A stretch of DNA of 64,000 nt from an uncultured Gemmatimonadota bacterium (GTDB lineage Bacteria > Gemmatimonadota > Gemmatimonadetes > Gemmatimonadales > Gemmatimonadaceae): positions 62,001-126,000 of the forward strand of contig CAIVZZ010000003.1 in NCBI GenBank assembly GCA_903910555.1. The letters run 5' to 3'. The notes beneath the pieces were generated by a model, which was given only the letters and a program-made list of their open reading frames with translations, did not search any database and had not been told where the DNA came from. Of this stretch, positions 1 to 7,096 are shown piece after piece (the stretch's first letter is position 1; the number at the start of each line of letters is the position of its first letter). Made by a program: the position numbers and the translations under genes.

Positions 1-231
1 GCATTCAAGGTGGTCATGCACGATCCGAAGTCGACCGAGGCGCAGAAGCTCGCGGCGCAGGCCGGACTTCAGAAACTGCCGCGCAACTCGGCCAAAGAGC
101 GCGTTCGTAATCGTTGCTCGATGACCGGCCGCGCACGTGGCTACGTCGCGACGTTTGGACTTTCGCGTATCGCATTCAGGGAAATGGCTCTTATGGGACT
201 TATCCCCGGCGTACGAAAAGCATCTTGGTAG
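1..231 (+). CDS. rpsN: 30S ribosomal protein uS14, 3' part (5' end outside window)
   Basis: Small-subunit ribosomal protein S14, which binds 16S rRNA in the head of the 30S subunit. The reading frame is open from base 1, so the start lies upstream of the window. The visible C-terminal part has the family signature around NRCSMTGR and ends [10 protein letters not shown]...IPGVRKASW, the standard S14 terminus. It lacks the paired CxxC of the short zinc-binding form, so it is the long, zinc-independent type (about 100 residues in other bacteria). It heads this part of the spc operon and is separated from rpsH by an unusually long, A+T-rich spacer. Confidence 0.96.
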   Translation, partial: AFKVVMHDPKSTEAQKLAAQAGLQKLPRNSAKERVRNRCSMTGRARGYVATFGLSRIAFREMALMGLIPGVRKASW

Positions 232-254
232 TGAAGGGAAGGGCGTAGGAAATG

Positions 255-322
255 TTTCTTGTTGGCTGGTTAAGAAAGGTTAGTGGTTAAAACCAGTAAC
301 GAATTAACCAACCAACAAAAAA
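255..322 (+). promoter_or_regulatory. Nested stem-loop in the rpsN-rpsH spacer
   Basis: Bases 260-273 pair with 304-317 (13 of 14 positions), and the stem can extend through 255-259/318-322 with one mismatch. Inside it, 279-288 and 291-300 form a second hairpin with one internal mismatch. The spacer is clearly richer in A+T than the flanking genes. A run of A, not T, follows the outer stem, so it does not look like a plus-strand terminator. A second short hairpin (tccgc/gcgga) lies at 362-378. By analogy with ribosomal-protein autoregulation, an RNA control element for rpsH and the downstream genes is possible; that role is inferred. Confidence 0.5.
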
Positions 323-382
323 ACAGAAACTCGCAGGTACAGCACTCTCACTTTCCAGAAGTCCGCCGCTAGAGCGGAAACC

Positions 383-409
383 ATGGGAAAAACCGGAAGC
401 AATCCATGA
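383..409 (+). other. Eight-codon mini-ORF overlapping the rpsH start
   Basis: ATG at 383 opens an eight-codon frame (MGKTGSNP) whose TGA at 407-409 overlaps the rpsH ATG at 406 in an ATGA junction. A weak purine stretch (gcggaaa) precedes it. The arrangement would allow ribosomes to terminate and restart on rpsH. No homology can be claimed for so short a peptide, and it may be chance. Confidence 0.25.
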
Positions 410-807
410 GTATGACCGACCCGATTGCCGACATGTTGACGCGGATCCGCAATGCGTGCGGATCGAAGCATCGCCGCGTTGATATGCCGTCATCGAAAAT
501 GAAAATTGAAATCGCGCGCGTGCTGAAGTCCAACAACTTCATCACGGATTACAAGACTGTCGCGGCGGCCGATGGCCGTCCGCTGCTCCGCGTCGTACTC
601 AAGTACGCGCAGGGTGGACAGCCGGTGATCCGCGAGTTGAAGCGCGTGTCGAGCCCCGGCCTCCGGAAGTACGTCGCGGTGACGGAAATCCCGCGCGTGC
701 GCAACGGCCTCGGCGTCGCAATCCTCAGCACCTCAAAGGGGCTGATGACCGATCGCGAGGCACGCGCACAGCGTACCGGCGGCGAACTTCTCGCTCTCGT
801 CTGGTAA
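406..807 (+). CDS. rpsH: 30S ribosomal protein uS8
   Basis: Binds the central domain of 16S rRNA and is needed early in 30S assembly; in E. coli S8 also represses spc operon translation. The 133-residue product starts MSMTDPIADMLTRIRN, typical of S8, and ends with the conserved STSKGLMTDREAR...GGELLALVW. Two ATG codons lie in frame (406 and 412). ggaag about seven bases before 406 favours the first, though 412 would give the commoner MTDPIADML start. A 13-base gap with aaggag separates it from rplF. Confidence 0.97.
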   Translation: MSMTDPIADMLTRIRNACGSKHRRVDMPSSKMKIEIARVLKSNNFITDYKTVAAADGRPLLRVVLKYAQGGQPVIRELKRVSSPGLRKYVAVTEIPRVRNGLGVAILSTSKGLMTDREARAQRTGGELLALVW

Positions 808-820
808 GGAGACCGAGACT

Positions 821-1360
821 ATGTCACGTATTGGAAAGATTCCGATCCAGATCCCCGCGGGCGTCACAGTCACTGTGAGCGGCAGTTCCGTCACGGTGAA
901 GGGACCCAAAGGTGAGCTCCATCGGAACATGCATGTCGATATCGGCGTTGCGGTCGACGGCGCGGTCGTCACCGTTTCGCGTCCGTCCGACGAACCGGTT
1001 CACAAGTCGCTTCACGGTCTCTCGCGTACGCTCGTCGCCAACATGGTCGAGGGCGTCACGAAGGGTTACTCGAAGCAGCTCGAGATCACGGGCGTCGGTT
1101 ACAAGGCGGAAGTGAAGCCTTACGGTCTGCAGCTCGCACTCGGTTTTTCGCATCAGATCGAGTACAAGGCACCGAAGGGGATCAAGCTGCTCGCACCGCA
1201 GCCGACACAGGTTGTGATCGAAGGCGCTGACAAGCAGGTCGTTGGACAGGTGGCCGCCGAGATTCGCTCGTTGCGTCCGCCCGAGCCGTACAAGGGCAAG
1301 GGAATTAAATACGCCGGCGAAGTGATTCGCAGAAAGGCCGGAAAGGCGGGAGGTAAGTAA
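821..1360 (+). CDS. rplF: 50S ribosomal protein uL6
   Basis: Large-subunit protein near the factor-binding region and the sarcin-ricin loop. The 179-residue product opens [15 protein letters not shown] and ends with the L6 signature [20 protein letters not shown] followed by a Lys/Gly tail. A strong ribosome-binding site, aaggag at 806-811, overlaps the end of rpsH. The stop and the rplR start share one base (TAATG at 1358-1362), which implies translational coupling. Confidence 0.97.
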   Translation: MSRIGKIPIQIPAGVTVTVSGSSVTVKGPKGELHRNMHVDIGVAVDGAVVTVSRPSDEPVHKSLHGLSRTLVANMVEGVTKGYSKQLEITGVGYKAEVKPYGLQLALGFSHQIEYKAPKGIKLLAPQPTQVVIEGADKQVVGQVAAEIRSLRPPEPYKGKGIKYAGEVIRRKAGKAGGK

Positions 1361-1716
1361 TGCCGGGACAACGTGTACCCAAGACGCGCGATGGGCTGCG
1401 CACACGCCGTCACATTCGCGTTCGCGCGAAGGTGAAGGGAACGCTCGAGCGTCCGCGCCTCGTCGTCTTCCGTTCAGACAAGCACATCTACGCCCAGCTC
1501 GTGAACGACACCACACAGCGCACGATCGTGACGGTGACGGACAAGGGCTTTACGGGCAAGAAGAGCGAGAAGTCAGTCGAAGTTGGGAAGAAGATTGCCG
1601 AGAAGGCCAAGGCCGCCGGCATCAGCAAGGTCGTGTTCGACCGCGCTGGTTACCAGTATCACGGCCGCGTGAAAGCGGTGGCCGACGGAGCCCGCGAAGG
1701 CGGGCTGGAGTTCTAA
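1360..1716 (+). CDS. rplR: 50S ribosomal protein uL18
   Basis: Binds 5S rRNA and helps anchor it in the central protuberance. The product is 118 residues with [16 protein letters not shown] and the C-terminal [20 protein letters not shown]...GGLEF typical of L18. It starts on the ATG that overlaps the rplF stop, and its TAA is directly followed by the rpsE ATG, so L6, L18 and S5 are made as one coupled block. Confidence 0.97.
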   Translation: MPGQRVPKTRDGLRTRRHIRVRAKVKGTLERPRLVVFRSDKHIYAQLVNDTTQRTIVTVTDKGFTGKKSEKSVEVGKKIAEKAKAAGISKVVFDRAGYQYHGRVKAVADGAREGGLEF

Positions 1717-2568
1717 ATGGCAGAGAACGAGGGAACAACAGGCGAGCCGGCGGCAGCAGCGCCGTCCGAATCTGGTGAAGCGCCGCGTCAGGCGCCGCGC
1801 ACGGGCGGCAGCGCTCGCAGCGGTGGCGGCAGCGCGCGCAGCGGCGGCGGCCCGGGTGGCCGTGGTCGTGGCGGGCCGGGTGGTGGTCGCGGTGGTCCGG
1901 GCGGTGGACGTGGTGGCCCGGGCGGTGGTGGCGGACCAGGCGGCGGTGGTGGCGGTCGCGGACGCGGCGGCCCGGGCGGCGGTGCGCCTGGTGGTCGCGG
2001 TCCGGGTGGAGAGCGCGGTGGTCGCGGCGGTCCGGGACAGGATCGCGGTGAAGGCAGCGATCTCGTCGAAAATGTGATTGCAATCAACCGAGTGGCGAAG
2101 GTCGTGAAGGGTGGCCGTCGTTTCTCGTTCAACGCACTCGTCGCAGTCGGCGACGGACAGGGCAAAGTTGGTATCGCGACCGGAAAGGCGAACGAAGTGT
2201 CGGAAGCGGTCCGTAAGGCCGTCGACGGCGCGCGCCGCCACATGGTTTCGATTCCGATGACGGGATCGACGATCCCGCACGAAATCGTTGGTAAGCACGG
2301 CGCAGGAAAGGTTCTCATGAAGCCGGCAGCACCGGGAGCCGGTGTTATCGCCGGTGGCGCGGTTCGCGCAATCATGGAATGCGCCGGCATCACGGACATT
2401 CTCACGAAGTCGCTCGGATCCACGAATCCGCACAACATGGTTCTCGCCGCGATGGAAGGTCTCGCTGCGCTGACGACGGTTGAGCAGATCGCACGTGAGC
2501 GCGGCGTCGAGCCGAACTCGCTCGGATACCGTTCGCGCGCAAAGTCGAAGGAGGCAGCGCATGCCTAG
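1717..2568 (+). CDS. rpsE: 30S ribosomal protein uS5 with a long Gly/Arg-rich N-terminal extension
   Basis: S5 lies on the back of the 30S subunit near the mRNA entry site and affects decoding accuracy. The canonical protein begins around residue 115 ([24 protein letters not shown]) and is complete to the usual C terminus. In front are about 112 extra residues: an acidic/Ala/Pro start (1-30), then about 80 residues of Gly, Arg and Pro in GGRGGPGG-like repeats. Total length is 283, against 166 in E. coli. The frame stays open and is directly coupled to rplR, so the extension appears to be translated. RGG-like tracts often bind RNA; a role here is inferred. Confidence 0.96.
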   Translation: MAENEGTTGEPAAAAPSESGEAPRQAPRTGGSARSGGGSARSGGGPGGRGRGGPGGGRGGPGGGRGGPGGGGGPGGGGGGRGRGGPGGGAPGGRGPGGERGGRGGPGQDRGEGSDLVENVIAINRVAKVVKGGRRFSFNALVAVGDGQGKVGIATGKANEVSEAVRKAVDGARRHMVSIPMTGSTIPHEIVGKHGAGKVLMKPAAPGAGVIAGGAVRAIMECAGITDILTKSLGSTNPHNMVLAAMEGLAALTTVEQIARERGVEPNSLGYRSRAKSKEAAHA

Positions 2569-2812
2569 GACATTTGTATGGCATAGGTCACGCGGTCCTA
2601 AGACGACTGCACCGAACACACTCACGAAGGGAAAAGTGCTGATCCGTCAGGTGAAGAGCGGAATCGGCCAGACAGCGCGGATGCGCGCGAATCTCGAGGC
2701 CATCGGCCTCAAGCATCACCAGAGTGAGGTGACGCACACGGATTCGCCGTCGTTGCGCGGCATGATCAAGCGAGTCCGTCACCTGGTGACGGTGACCAAG
2801 GTCAAGGAATAG
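2561..2812 (+). CDS. rpmD: 50S ribosomal protein uL30 (N-terminally extended)
   Basis: Small large-subunit protein. The core, [12 protein letters not shown]...[14 protein letters not shown], is L30. The ATG at 2561 overlaps the end of rpsE by eight bases and has an excellent site, aaggagg at 2548-2554, seven bases upstream, so this start is preferred. It gives 83 residues, about 25 more than a usual bacterial L30. A GTG near 2636 would give a canonical length but lacks a comparable ribosome-binding site. Confidence 0.94.
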   Translation: MPRTFVWHRSRGPKTTAPNTLTKGKVLIRQVKSGIGQTARMRANLEAIGLKHHQSEVTHTDSPSLRGMIKRVRHLVTVTKVKE

Positions 2813-2816
2813 TCAT

Positions 2817-3281
2817 ATGTCAGAAGAAAAGATCGGCCTGCACAACCTGGCGCCCGCTCGCGGTTCGCATCGCAATCGCAAGCGGCTTGGCCGTGGCCCG
2901 GGATCGGGCACCGGTAAGACGTCGGGCAAGGGCCATAAGGGTATCAAGGCGCGTTCGGGCCATCACGGCCACGGCGGAAACAAGCCGCACTTCGAAGGCG
3001 GCCAGATGCCGCTGACGCGGCGCGTGCCGAAGCGCGGATTTACCAATCCGTTCCGCATCGAGTCGCAGGTCGTGCATCTCCTGGATCTTGCTCTGCTGCC
3101 GAAGGGCGCAGAAGTGAACCGTGAGACGCTTGCCGCAGCAGGACTCATTCGCTCGGCAAAGGGCCACGCCAAGCTGCTCGCCAACGGTGAGATCACGCAC
3201 GCGGTAACGGTGCGTGGAATCAAGATGAGCGCCGCGGCCCGCGAGAAGATCGTGGCGGCCGGCGGTCGCGTCGAGGAGTAA
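2817..3281 (+). CDS. rplO: 50S ribosomal protein uL15
   Basis: Late-assembly protein of the 50S subunit. The 154-residue product has the classical Gly/His/Lys-rich N-terminal arm (GSHRNRKRLGRGPGSGTGKT, then a GHKGIKARSG stretch) and the C-terminal L15 fold ending AAREKIVAAGGRVEE. It lies four bases after rpmD and nine before secY, in the standard spc order. Confidence 0.97.
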   Translation: MSEEKIGLHNLAPARGSHRNRKRLGRGPGSGTGKTSGKGHKGIKARSGHHGHGGNKPHFEGGQMPLTRRVPKRGFTNPFRIESQVVHLLDLALLPKGAEVNRETLAAAGLIRSAKGHAKLLANGEITHAVTVRGIKMSAAAREKIVAAGGRVEE

Positions 3282-3290
3282 CAGAAGCAC

Positions 3291-4619
3291 ATGGCTCAGG
3301 CCAACACGACTCAGGCGCTTCAGAACATCTATAAGACGCCGGAGCTCTGGCAGAAGATCACGTTCACGTTCATCTGCCTGCTGATCTATCGGGTCGGCTC
3401 GCATGTCGCGGCACCGGGCGTCGACGTTCAGTCGATGGTCGACTACTTCTCGTCGCAGAACAAGGGCGGCGGCGGATTGCTCGGGCTGTACGACCTGTTC
3501 GTGGGCGGCAACCTGTCACGCGCGACGATTTTCGCGCTCGGCATCATGCCGTACATCTCGGCGTCCATCTTCTCGCAGATCGGCGCGGCGGTGATTCCGT
3601 CGCTCGACAAAATGCAGAAGGACGAAGAGGGCCGGAAAAAGATCACGCAGTGGACGCGCTACGCGACGATCGTGCTCGCCGCGGTGCAGGGCTACGGCTT
3701 CGCGCTGTTCGTCGAGAGCGTGCAGGGCGCGGTGGCTACACCGGGCCTCGGCTTCAAGCTGCAGATGACCTTTGTGCTCACCACGGGCGCAATGTTCGTG
3801 ATGTGGCTCGGCGAGCAGATCACGGAACGCGGTCTGGGCAACGGCGCGTCGCTGATGATTTTCTTCTCGATCGTCGAGCGCTTCTGGCCGGCGATCGGTG
3901 ATACATACCGCTTCTATACGACCGGTGCGACGAACCTGCTCGGGCTGATCGCGCTTGGATTCCTGATGGTCGCGGTCGTCGCGGGTGTTGTGACGATCAC
4001 GATCGCCGCTCGCCGTATCGCGATCCAGATCCCGCAGCGCTCGATGGCGCGTGGTCGGATGCGTGAGGCCGCGAAGAACTTCATTCCGCTCCGCATCAAC
4101 TCTGCGGGCGTTATGCCGATTATTTTTGCATCGTCGCTGATCGTCGTTCCCGGCGCGCTCGCGCAGTTCATGGGAAATGACACGATGAAGAGCATCGCCG
4201 ATTTCCTGATGCCGGGAACGTGGGCGTACGCGATTCTCACGGCGGTTCTGATTTTGTTCTTCACCTATTTCTATACGTCGATCATTTTCAACCCGATCGA
4301 TCTCGCGGAAAATCTGAAGAAGCAGGGCGGCTTCATTCCGGGCATCAAGCCGGGCGCGAAGACGGCCGATTACATCGATCACGTCGTCATGCGCATCACG
4401 CTTCCGGGCGCGATTTTCCTGACGCTGATCGCGCTGCTGCCGGTGTGGATCGGCGGATTCATCAACGTCAACTTCCGTTTCGGCGGCACGTCGCTGCTGA
4501 TCGTGGTCGGCGTCGCGCTCGACACGCTCGCGCAGATGCAGCAGCACTTGCTGCTGCGTAAGTACGACGGGTTCATGAAGAAGGGGCGCGTGCGGTTCCG
4601 CGGGCGCTCGGGCTTCTAG
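3291..4619 (+). CDS. secY: Protein translocase subunit SecY
   Basis: Channel-forming subunit of the SecYEG translocon, an inner-membrane protein with ten membrane-spanning helices. The 442-residue product contains the plug and second helix region (GIMPYISASIFSQI), the cytosolic loop before helix 7 with the conserved INSAGVMPIIFA, and a basic cytoplasmic tail RKYDGFMKKGRVRFRGR. Length is normal. The gene follows rplO by nine bases and precedes adk by nine, as in many bacteria. Confidence 0.98.
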   Translation: MAQANTTQALQNIYKTPELWQKITFTFICLLIYRVGSHVAAPGVDVQSMVDYFSSQNKGGGGLLGLYDLFVGGNLSRATIFALGIMPYISASIFSQIGAAVIPSLDKMQKDEEGRKKITQWTRYATIVLAAVQGYGFALFVESVQGAVATPGLGFKLQMTFVLTTGAMFVMWLGEQITERGLGNGASLMIFFSIVERFWPAIGDTYRFYTTGATNLLGLIALGFLMVAVVAGVVTITIAARRIAIQIPQRSMARGRMREAAKNFIPLRINSAGVMPIIFASSLIVVPGALAQFMGNDTMKSIADFLMPGTWAYAILTAVLILFFTYFYTSIIFNPIDLAENLKKQGGFIPGIKPGAKTADYIDHVVMRITLPGAIFLTLIALLPVWIGGFINVNFRFGGTSLLIVVGVALDTLAQMQQHLLLRKYDGFMKKGRVRFRGRSGF

Positions 4620-4628
4620 CCCCCGCAT

Positions 4629-5279
4629 ATGATCGTCGTGCTGCTCGGACCACCGGGCGCCGGCAAGGGGACGCAGGGGGAGCGGATCGCCGCTGACCTC
4701 GGCGTCCCCAAGATTTCTACCGGCGATGTGATTCGCGCTGCAATTGCGGCGAAGACTCCGCTCGGGCTGAAAGCGAAAGCCGCCTACGATCGCGGCGATC
4801 TCGTCCCTGACGATGTCATCATGGGGATCATTAGAGAGACGCTCGCGGCGCCGGCTCAGGAACGGGGCGTTATTCTCGACGGCGTCGTGCGCACGGTGCC
4901 TCAGGCCGAGGGGCTCGCCGAGGTTTTGCAGACACTGGGGCGGAAGCTCGACGTGGTGATGTTGTTCGAGATTCCGGACGAGCTGCTCGTGTCGCGTTTG
5001 AGTGCGCGCACGGTGTGTGATGCGTGCTCGATGCCGTTCACCGGGCGCGAGCCCGGCGAGCTGCACGCGGAATGCGCCAAGTCGCCGAAAGGTCATTTGA
5101 TGCGCCGCAAAGACGATGAGCCGGATGCCGTTCGCAATCGCTTGCGCGTGTATCAGGCGCAAACGGCGCCGGTGGTCGAGTGGTATGCCTCGCACGGTGG
5201 AAACATTGCGCGCGTTGATGCGGTTGGAACGATGGACGAAGTAGCGGGCCGCGCTCGAATGGCCGTCGGACTGAGCTGA
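4629..5279 (+). CDS. adk: Adenylate kinase
   Basis: Interconverts ATP + AMP and 2 ADP. The 216 residues show the P-loop GPPGAGKGT (7-15), the AMP-binding TGDVIR segment, and a long LID with Cys130, Cys133 and Cys149, suggesting the zinc-type LID, although the usual four-ligand set is not obvious. The normally strong GFPRT motif reads GVVRT here (residues 85-89), an unusual substitution beside the AMP-binding Arg, which is kept. The TGA overlaps the map ATG (TGATG at 5277-5281), so the two are coupled. Confidence 0.95.
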   Translation: MIVVLLGPPGAGKGTQGERIAADLGVPKISTGDVIRAAIAAKTPLGLKAKAAYDRGDLVPDDVIMGIIRETLAAPAQERGVILDGVVRTVPQAEGLAEVLQTLGRKLDVVMLFEIPDELLVSRLSARTVCDACSMPFTGREPGELHAECAKSPKGHLMRRKDDEPDAVRNRLRVYQAQTAPVVEWYASHGGNIARVDAVGTMDEVAGRARMAVGLS

Positions 5280-6028
5280 TGGTACAGCTCAAGTCACCGA
5301 GGGAGATCGAGACGATGGCCGCGGGTGGGAAGATCCTCGCGGCGACTCATCAGCGGGTGCGTGAGGCGGTGAAGCCCGGCGTGTCGACGATGGATCTCGA
5401 CCAGATCGCCGAAGATTTCATTCGCTCGCACGAGGGCGCGACTCCGAGTTTCAAGGGTCTCTACGGATTTCCGGCGACGATTTGCTCGTCGATCAACGAA
5501 GAGATCGTGCACGGGATTCCGTCGCCGAAGCGGGTGCTGAAGGAAGGCGATGTCGTGTCGGTGGATATCGGTGTGTTCTACGGCGGGCTGCACACGGACT
5601 CGGCGAATACGTGGGCGGTCGGCGTGGTGGATGAGAAGACTGCGAAGCTGCTGACGGTGACGAAGGACGCGCTGGAAGCCGGGCTCGCGGCGGCCGTTGT
5701 TGGGAACCATGTGGGTGACATTGGCAACGCGATCGAGACTGTTGTGCTCAAGGGCGGATTCGCTGTGGTGCGCGAGCTGGTTGGGCATGGCGTCGGTCAT
5801 TTGATGCACGAGGAGCCGCAGGTTCCGAACCACGGCAAGCCGAAGCGTGGGATGAAGCTGGTGCACGGGCTCACCATTGCGATTGAGCCGATGGTGAATG
5901 CGGGGAGTGCGAACACGCGGACGCTTGGTGATAAGTGGACGGTGATCACGATCGATGGGAAGCGATCGGCGCACTTTGAGCATACGGTGGCGGTGCTGAA
6001 CGAGGGGCCGCGAGTTCTGACTCGTTAG
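5279..6028 (+). CDS. map: Methionine aminopeptidase, type I
   Basis: Removes the initiator methionine from nascent proteins. All five metal ligands are in place by position and context: Asp96, Asp107 (HTD), His170 (GHGVGH), Glu203 (IEPM) and Glu234 (FEHT). The substrate-contact His78 is in VHGIP. At 249 residues it is a standard type Ia enzyme without an N-terminal zinc domain. It is the last gene of the spc block here; infA, rpmJ and the alpha operon, which often follow, are absent and minus-strand genes come next. Confidence 0.97.
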   Translation: MVQLKSPREIETMAAGGKILAATHQRVREAVKPGVSTMDLDQIAEDFIRSHEGATPSFKGLYGFPATICSSINEEIVHGIPSPKRVLKEGDVVSVDIGVFYGGLHTDSANTWAVGVVDEKTAKLLTVTKDALEAGLAAAVVGNHVGDIGNAIETVVLKGGFAVVRELVGHGVGHLMHEEPQVPNHGKPKRGMKLVHGLTIAIEPMVNAGSANTRTLGDKWTVITIDGKRSAHFEHTVAVLNEGPRVLTR

Positions 6029-6060
6029 GAGTTGTGTAGGCGAATTTGAGATTGGTGCGA

Positions 6061-6148
6061 GCGGGCATCGCCGAGGCATTCGCCTTCGCGAGCTAGTCCT
6101 CGCTTCGCTGCGGGCGCTCGCTGCGGCGAACGTCTCGCCGCTGCCCGC
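6061..6148. repeat. Large imperfect palindrome after map
   Basis: Bases 6061-6084 and 6125-6148 are inverted copies matching at about 20 of 24 positions, with a G+C-rich middle made of short cgct/gcgg repeats. The structure resembles REP/BIME-type intergenic palindromes that accumulate at gene ends. It lies just downstream of map, so it could also protect or terminate the spc transcript. Confidence 0.5.
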
Positions 6149-6214
6149 ACACGTTTCAATGTTTGACTCGGCGGATTGATCGCCGTAGTGTTCTATCACT
6201 TGCGAGGTGTGTGC

Positions 6215-6230
6215 GCCGACTTCGGTCGGC
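6215..6230. other. Perfect TTCG-loop hairpin
   Basis: gccgac and gtcggc pair perfectly around a TTCG tetraloop, two bases before the terminator-like palindrome at 6232. It probably forms part of the transcription end zone between map and the convergent minus-strand genes. Confidence 0.4.
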
Positions 6231-6231
6231 A

Positions 6232-6268
6232 ACAAAACCTGTGGAGCCAACCGGCCCGCAGGTTTTGT
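6232..6268. terminator. Bidirectional terminator-like hairpin
   Basis: acaaaacctg at 6232-6241 is perfectly inverted at 6259-6268 (caggttttgt), giving a 10-bp stem whose arms carry A4 and T4 tracts readable from either side. It sits between the convergent map transcript and the minus-strand gene ending at 6272, where a shared rho-independent terminator is expected. Confidence 0.6.
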
Positions 6269-6271
6269 CGT

Positions 6272-6481
6272 TTATGGTCGCCGTGCGCGCCAGCGCCTTA
6301 GCGCAACAACGGCCCAGATCGCCTCCACGCCGGCGAACGGAAGCGAATGAATCATGGCTGCGTAGGCCGCCGCACACGCGCAGCCGATCGCAAATAGCAG
6401 CACGTACACACGTGCGCGATGCTCGAGCGAGTAGGCGATCAGCATCACGGTCACGGAGATAAAGCCGAAGACTTCGGTCAT
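6272..6481 (-). CDS. Small two-helix membrane protein (CBU_0592-like)
   Basis: 69 residues starting MTEVFGFISVTVMLIAYSLE, with hydrophobic stretches at about 4-18, 26-44 and 48-61 and a basic tail RRWRARRP. The pattern (GF...LIAY, short polar turn, AAAYAAMIHSLPFAGVEAIW) matches the small CBU_0592-type inner-membrane proteins, whose function is unknown. The ATG at 6481 is 20 bases after the stop of the next gene upstream, so the pair probably form one minus-strand operon ending at the hairpin at 6232-6268. Confidence 0.7.
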   Translation of the reverse strand: MTEVFGFISVTVMLIAYSLEHRARVYVLLFAIGCACAAAYAAMIHSLPFAGVEAIWAVVALRRWRARRP

Positions 6482-6501
6482 CTCGCGAGTGGTGGGCACG
6501 T

Positions 6502-6750
6502 CTAACGGCTCCGCAGCTCGAGCAAGCACGCCTCGTGCCAGACACCCGGAACACCGGCGAGTTCGTAAAGCGCGTCGCCGCCATGGTAGTAGGTAACTCC
6601 ACCGACGGTGGAGTCCGCTCCCGCGAAACGCATCTGGTCCGCTTGGAGCGGATTGTGAAACGCCCAGTCCGTGCGGAACTGTGCCAGTATTTCCGCTGAC
6701 GCGACGCGAACGCGAGTGCCGATCGGAAATGACGCCGCGTATGGAGGCAT
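6502..6750 (-). CDS. Conserved hypothetical protein, probably SH3-like
   Basis: 82 residues, no signal peptide or membrane segment. The pattern FPIGTRVRVAS, then HNPLQADQMRFAGADSTVGG, YYHGGDALYELAGVPGVWHE resembles short conserved hypothetical proteins with a small beta-barrel. The GTRVRV start and GVPGVWHE end suggest an SH3-like fold, which is an inference. First gene of the two-gene minus-strand unit. Function unknown. Confidence 0.6.
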   Translation of the reverse strand: MPPYAASFPIGTRVRVASAEILAQFRTDWAFHNPLQADQMRFAGADSTVGGVTYYHGGDALYELAGVPGVWHEACLLELRSR

Positions 6751-6907
6751 GAACGAACTCGGTGTTTGGTTGAAAATTGCTTCGAGCCATCACGATCCAC
6801 GCGTCGCAACACAATGATTCGGACCGCGGCACCGCGATGATGCTTTGCGCGGCAATCGATGTCAACTTCAGGTCGACTCGTCGTGCGCGCATCGCAGTGC
6901 GTGTATG

Positions 6908-6927
6908 GCAGCACGTTCGCGTGCTGC
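6908..6927 (+). other. UUCG hairpin abutting the tRNA 5' end
   Basis: gcagcacg and cgtgctgc form a perfect 8-bp stem closed by a TTCG tetraloop, ending three bases before the first tRNA base at 6931. Bacterial tRNA leaders are usually short and unstructured near the RNase P site, so a stable hairpin here is unusual. It probably belongs to the same transcript as the tRNA. Confidence 0.55.
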
Positions 6928-6930
6928 CCG

Positions 6931-7014
6931 GCCCGGTTGGCGGAATTGGTAGACGCGGGAGCCTGCGAAGCTCCTGGCCGAGAGGCCGTGCGGGTTCGAG
7001 TCCCGCACCGGGTA
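6931..7014 (+). tRNA. tRNA with leucine-type body and GCG anticodon
   Basis: A complete cloverleaf folds. The acceptor stem is 6931-6937 with 7007-7013 (first pair G-U) and position 73 is A at 7014. The D arm is ggcggaattggtagacgc, as in bacterial tRNA-Leu. The anticodon stem ggagc/gctcc is perfect, and the loop ctgcgaa puts the anticodon at 6965-6967. A long class II variable arm (ggcc/ggcc) and a perfect T arm with ttcgagt follow. Class II structure, D arm and A73 are leucine features, yet GCG would read the arginine codons CGC/CGU, and the loop resembles tRNA-Arg. CCA is not fully encoded (the bases after A73 are ccgg). Automated callers may label it Arg or undetermined. Confidence 0.85.
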
Positions 7015-7053
7015 CCGGACGTGTCATCGAGAGCGTGAACGATTGACCGATCG

Positions 7054-7077
7054 AACAGAAATGGCTATGGTTCTGTT
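7054..7077 (+). other. Hairpin between the tRNA and its antisense segment
   Basis: aacagaa at 7054-7060 pairs perfectly with ttctgtt at 7071-7077, leaving a ten-base loop. It sits directly before the antisense segment at 7078, so the transcript after the tRNA appears to be an ordered series: spacer, hairpin, antisense, terminator. Confidence 0.4.
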
Positions 7078-7095
7078 GCTTCGCAGGCTCCCGCG
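7078..7095 (+). repeat. 18-nt perfect antisense copy of the tRNA anticodon arm
   Basis: gcttcgcaggctcccgcg is the exact reverse complement of 6954-6971, which covers the end of the D stem, the 5' anticodon strand, the whole anticodon loop and two bases of the 3' strand. An 18-base perfect match within 130 bases is far beyond chance. In a joint transcript it could pair with and hide the anticodon; as DNA it could be an inverted recombination site. Confidence 0.7.
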
Positions 7096-7096
7096 A

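Noticed and set aside
255-322. Plus-strand rho-independent terminator in the rpsN-rpsH gap
   Set aside because: The outer stem is followed by A residues rather than a T tract, and the spc operon clearly continues.
1840-2040. G+C-rich repeat tract considered as a CRISPR or tandem-repeat element
   Set aside because: Units are codon-level GGN/CGN repeats inside rpsE with no constant spacer-repeat pattern.
1622-2625. Minus-strand frames opposite rpsE (up to 350 codons)
   Set aside because: Repetitive Ala/Thr or Pro strings are the complement of the Gly/Arg repeats of uS5, not a separate gene.
3516-5195. 559-codon minus-strand frame opposite secY and adk
   Set aside because: Composition is a His/Arg/Asp-rich shadow typical of the antisense of G+C-rich genes; secY and adk are certain.
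6156-6914. Long minus-strand frame of 252 codons over the two small genes
   Set aside because: Arg/Ser/Thr-rich with no pattern; the two small proteins in the same area have clear family-like sequences.
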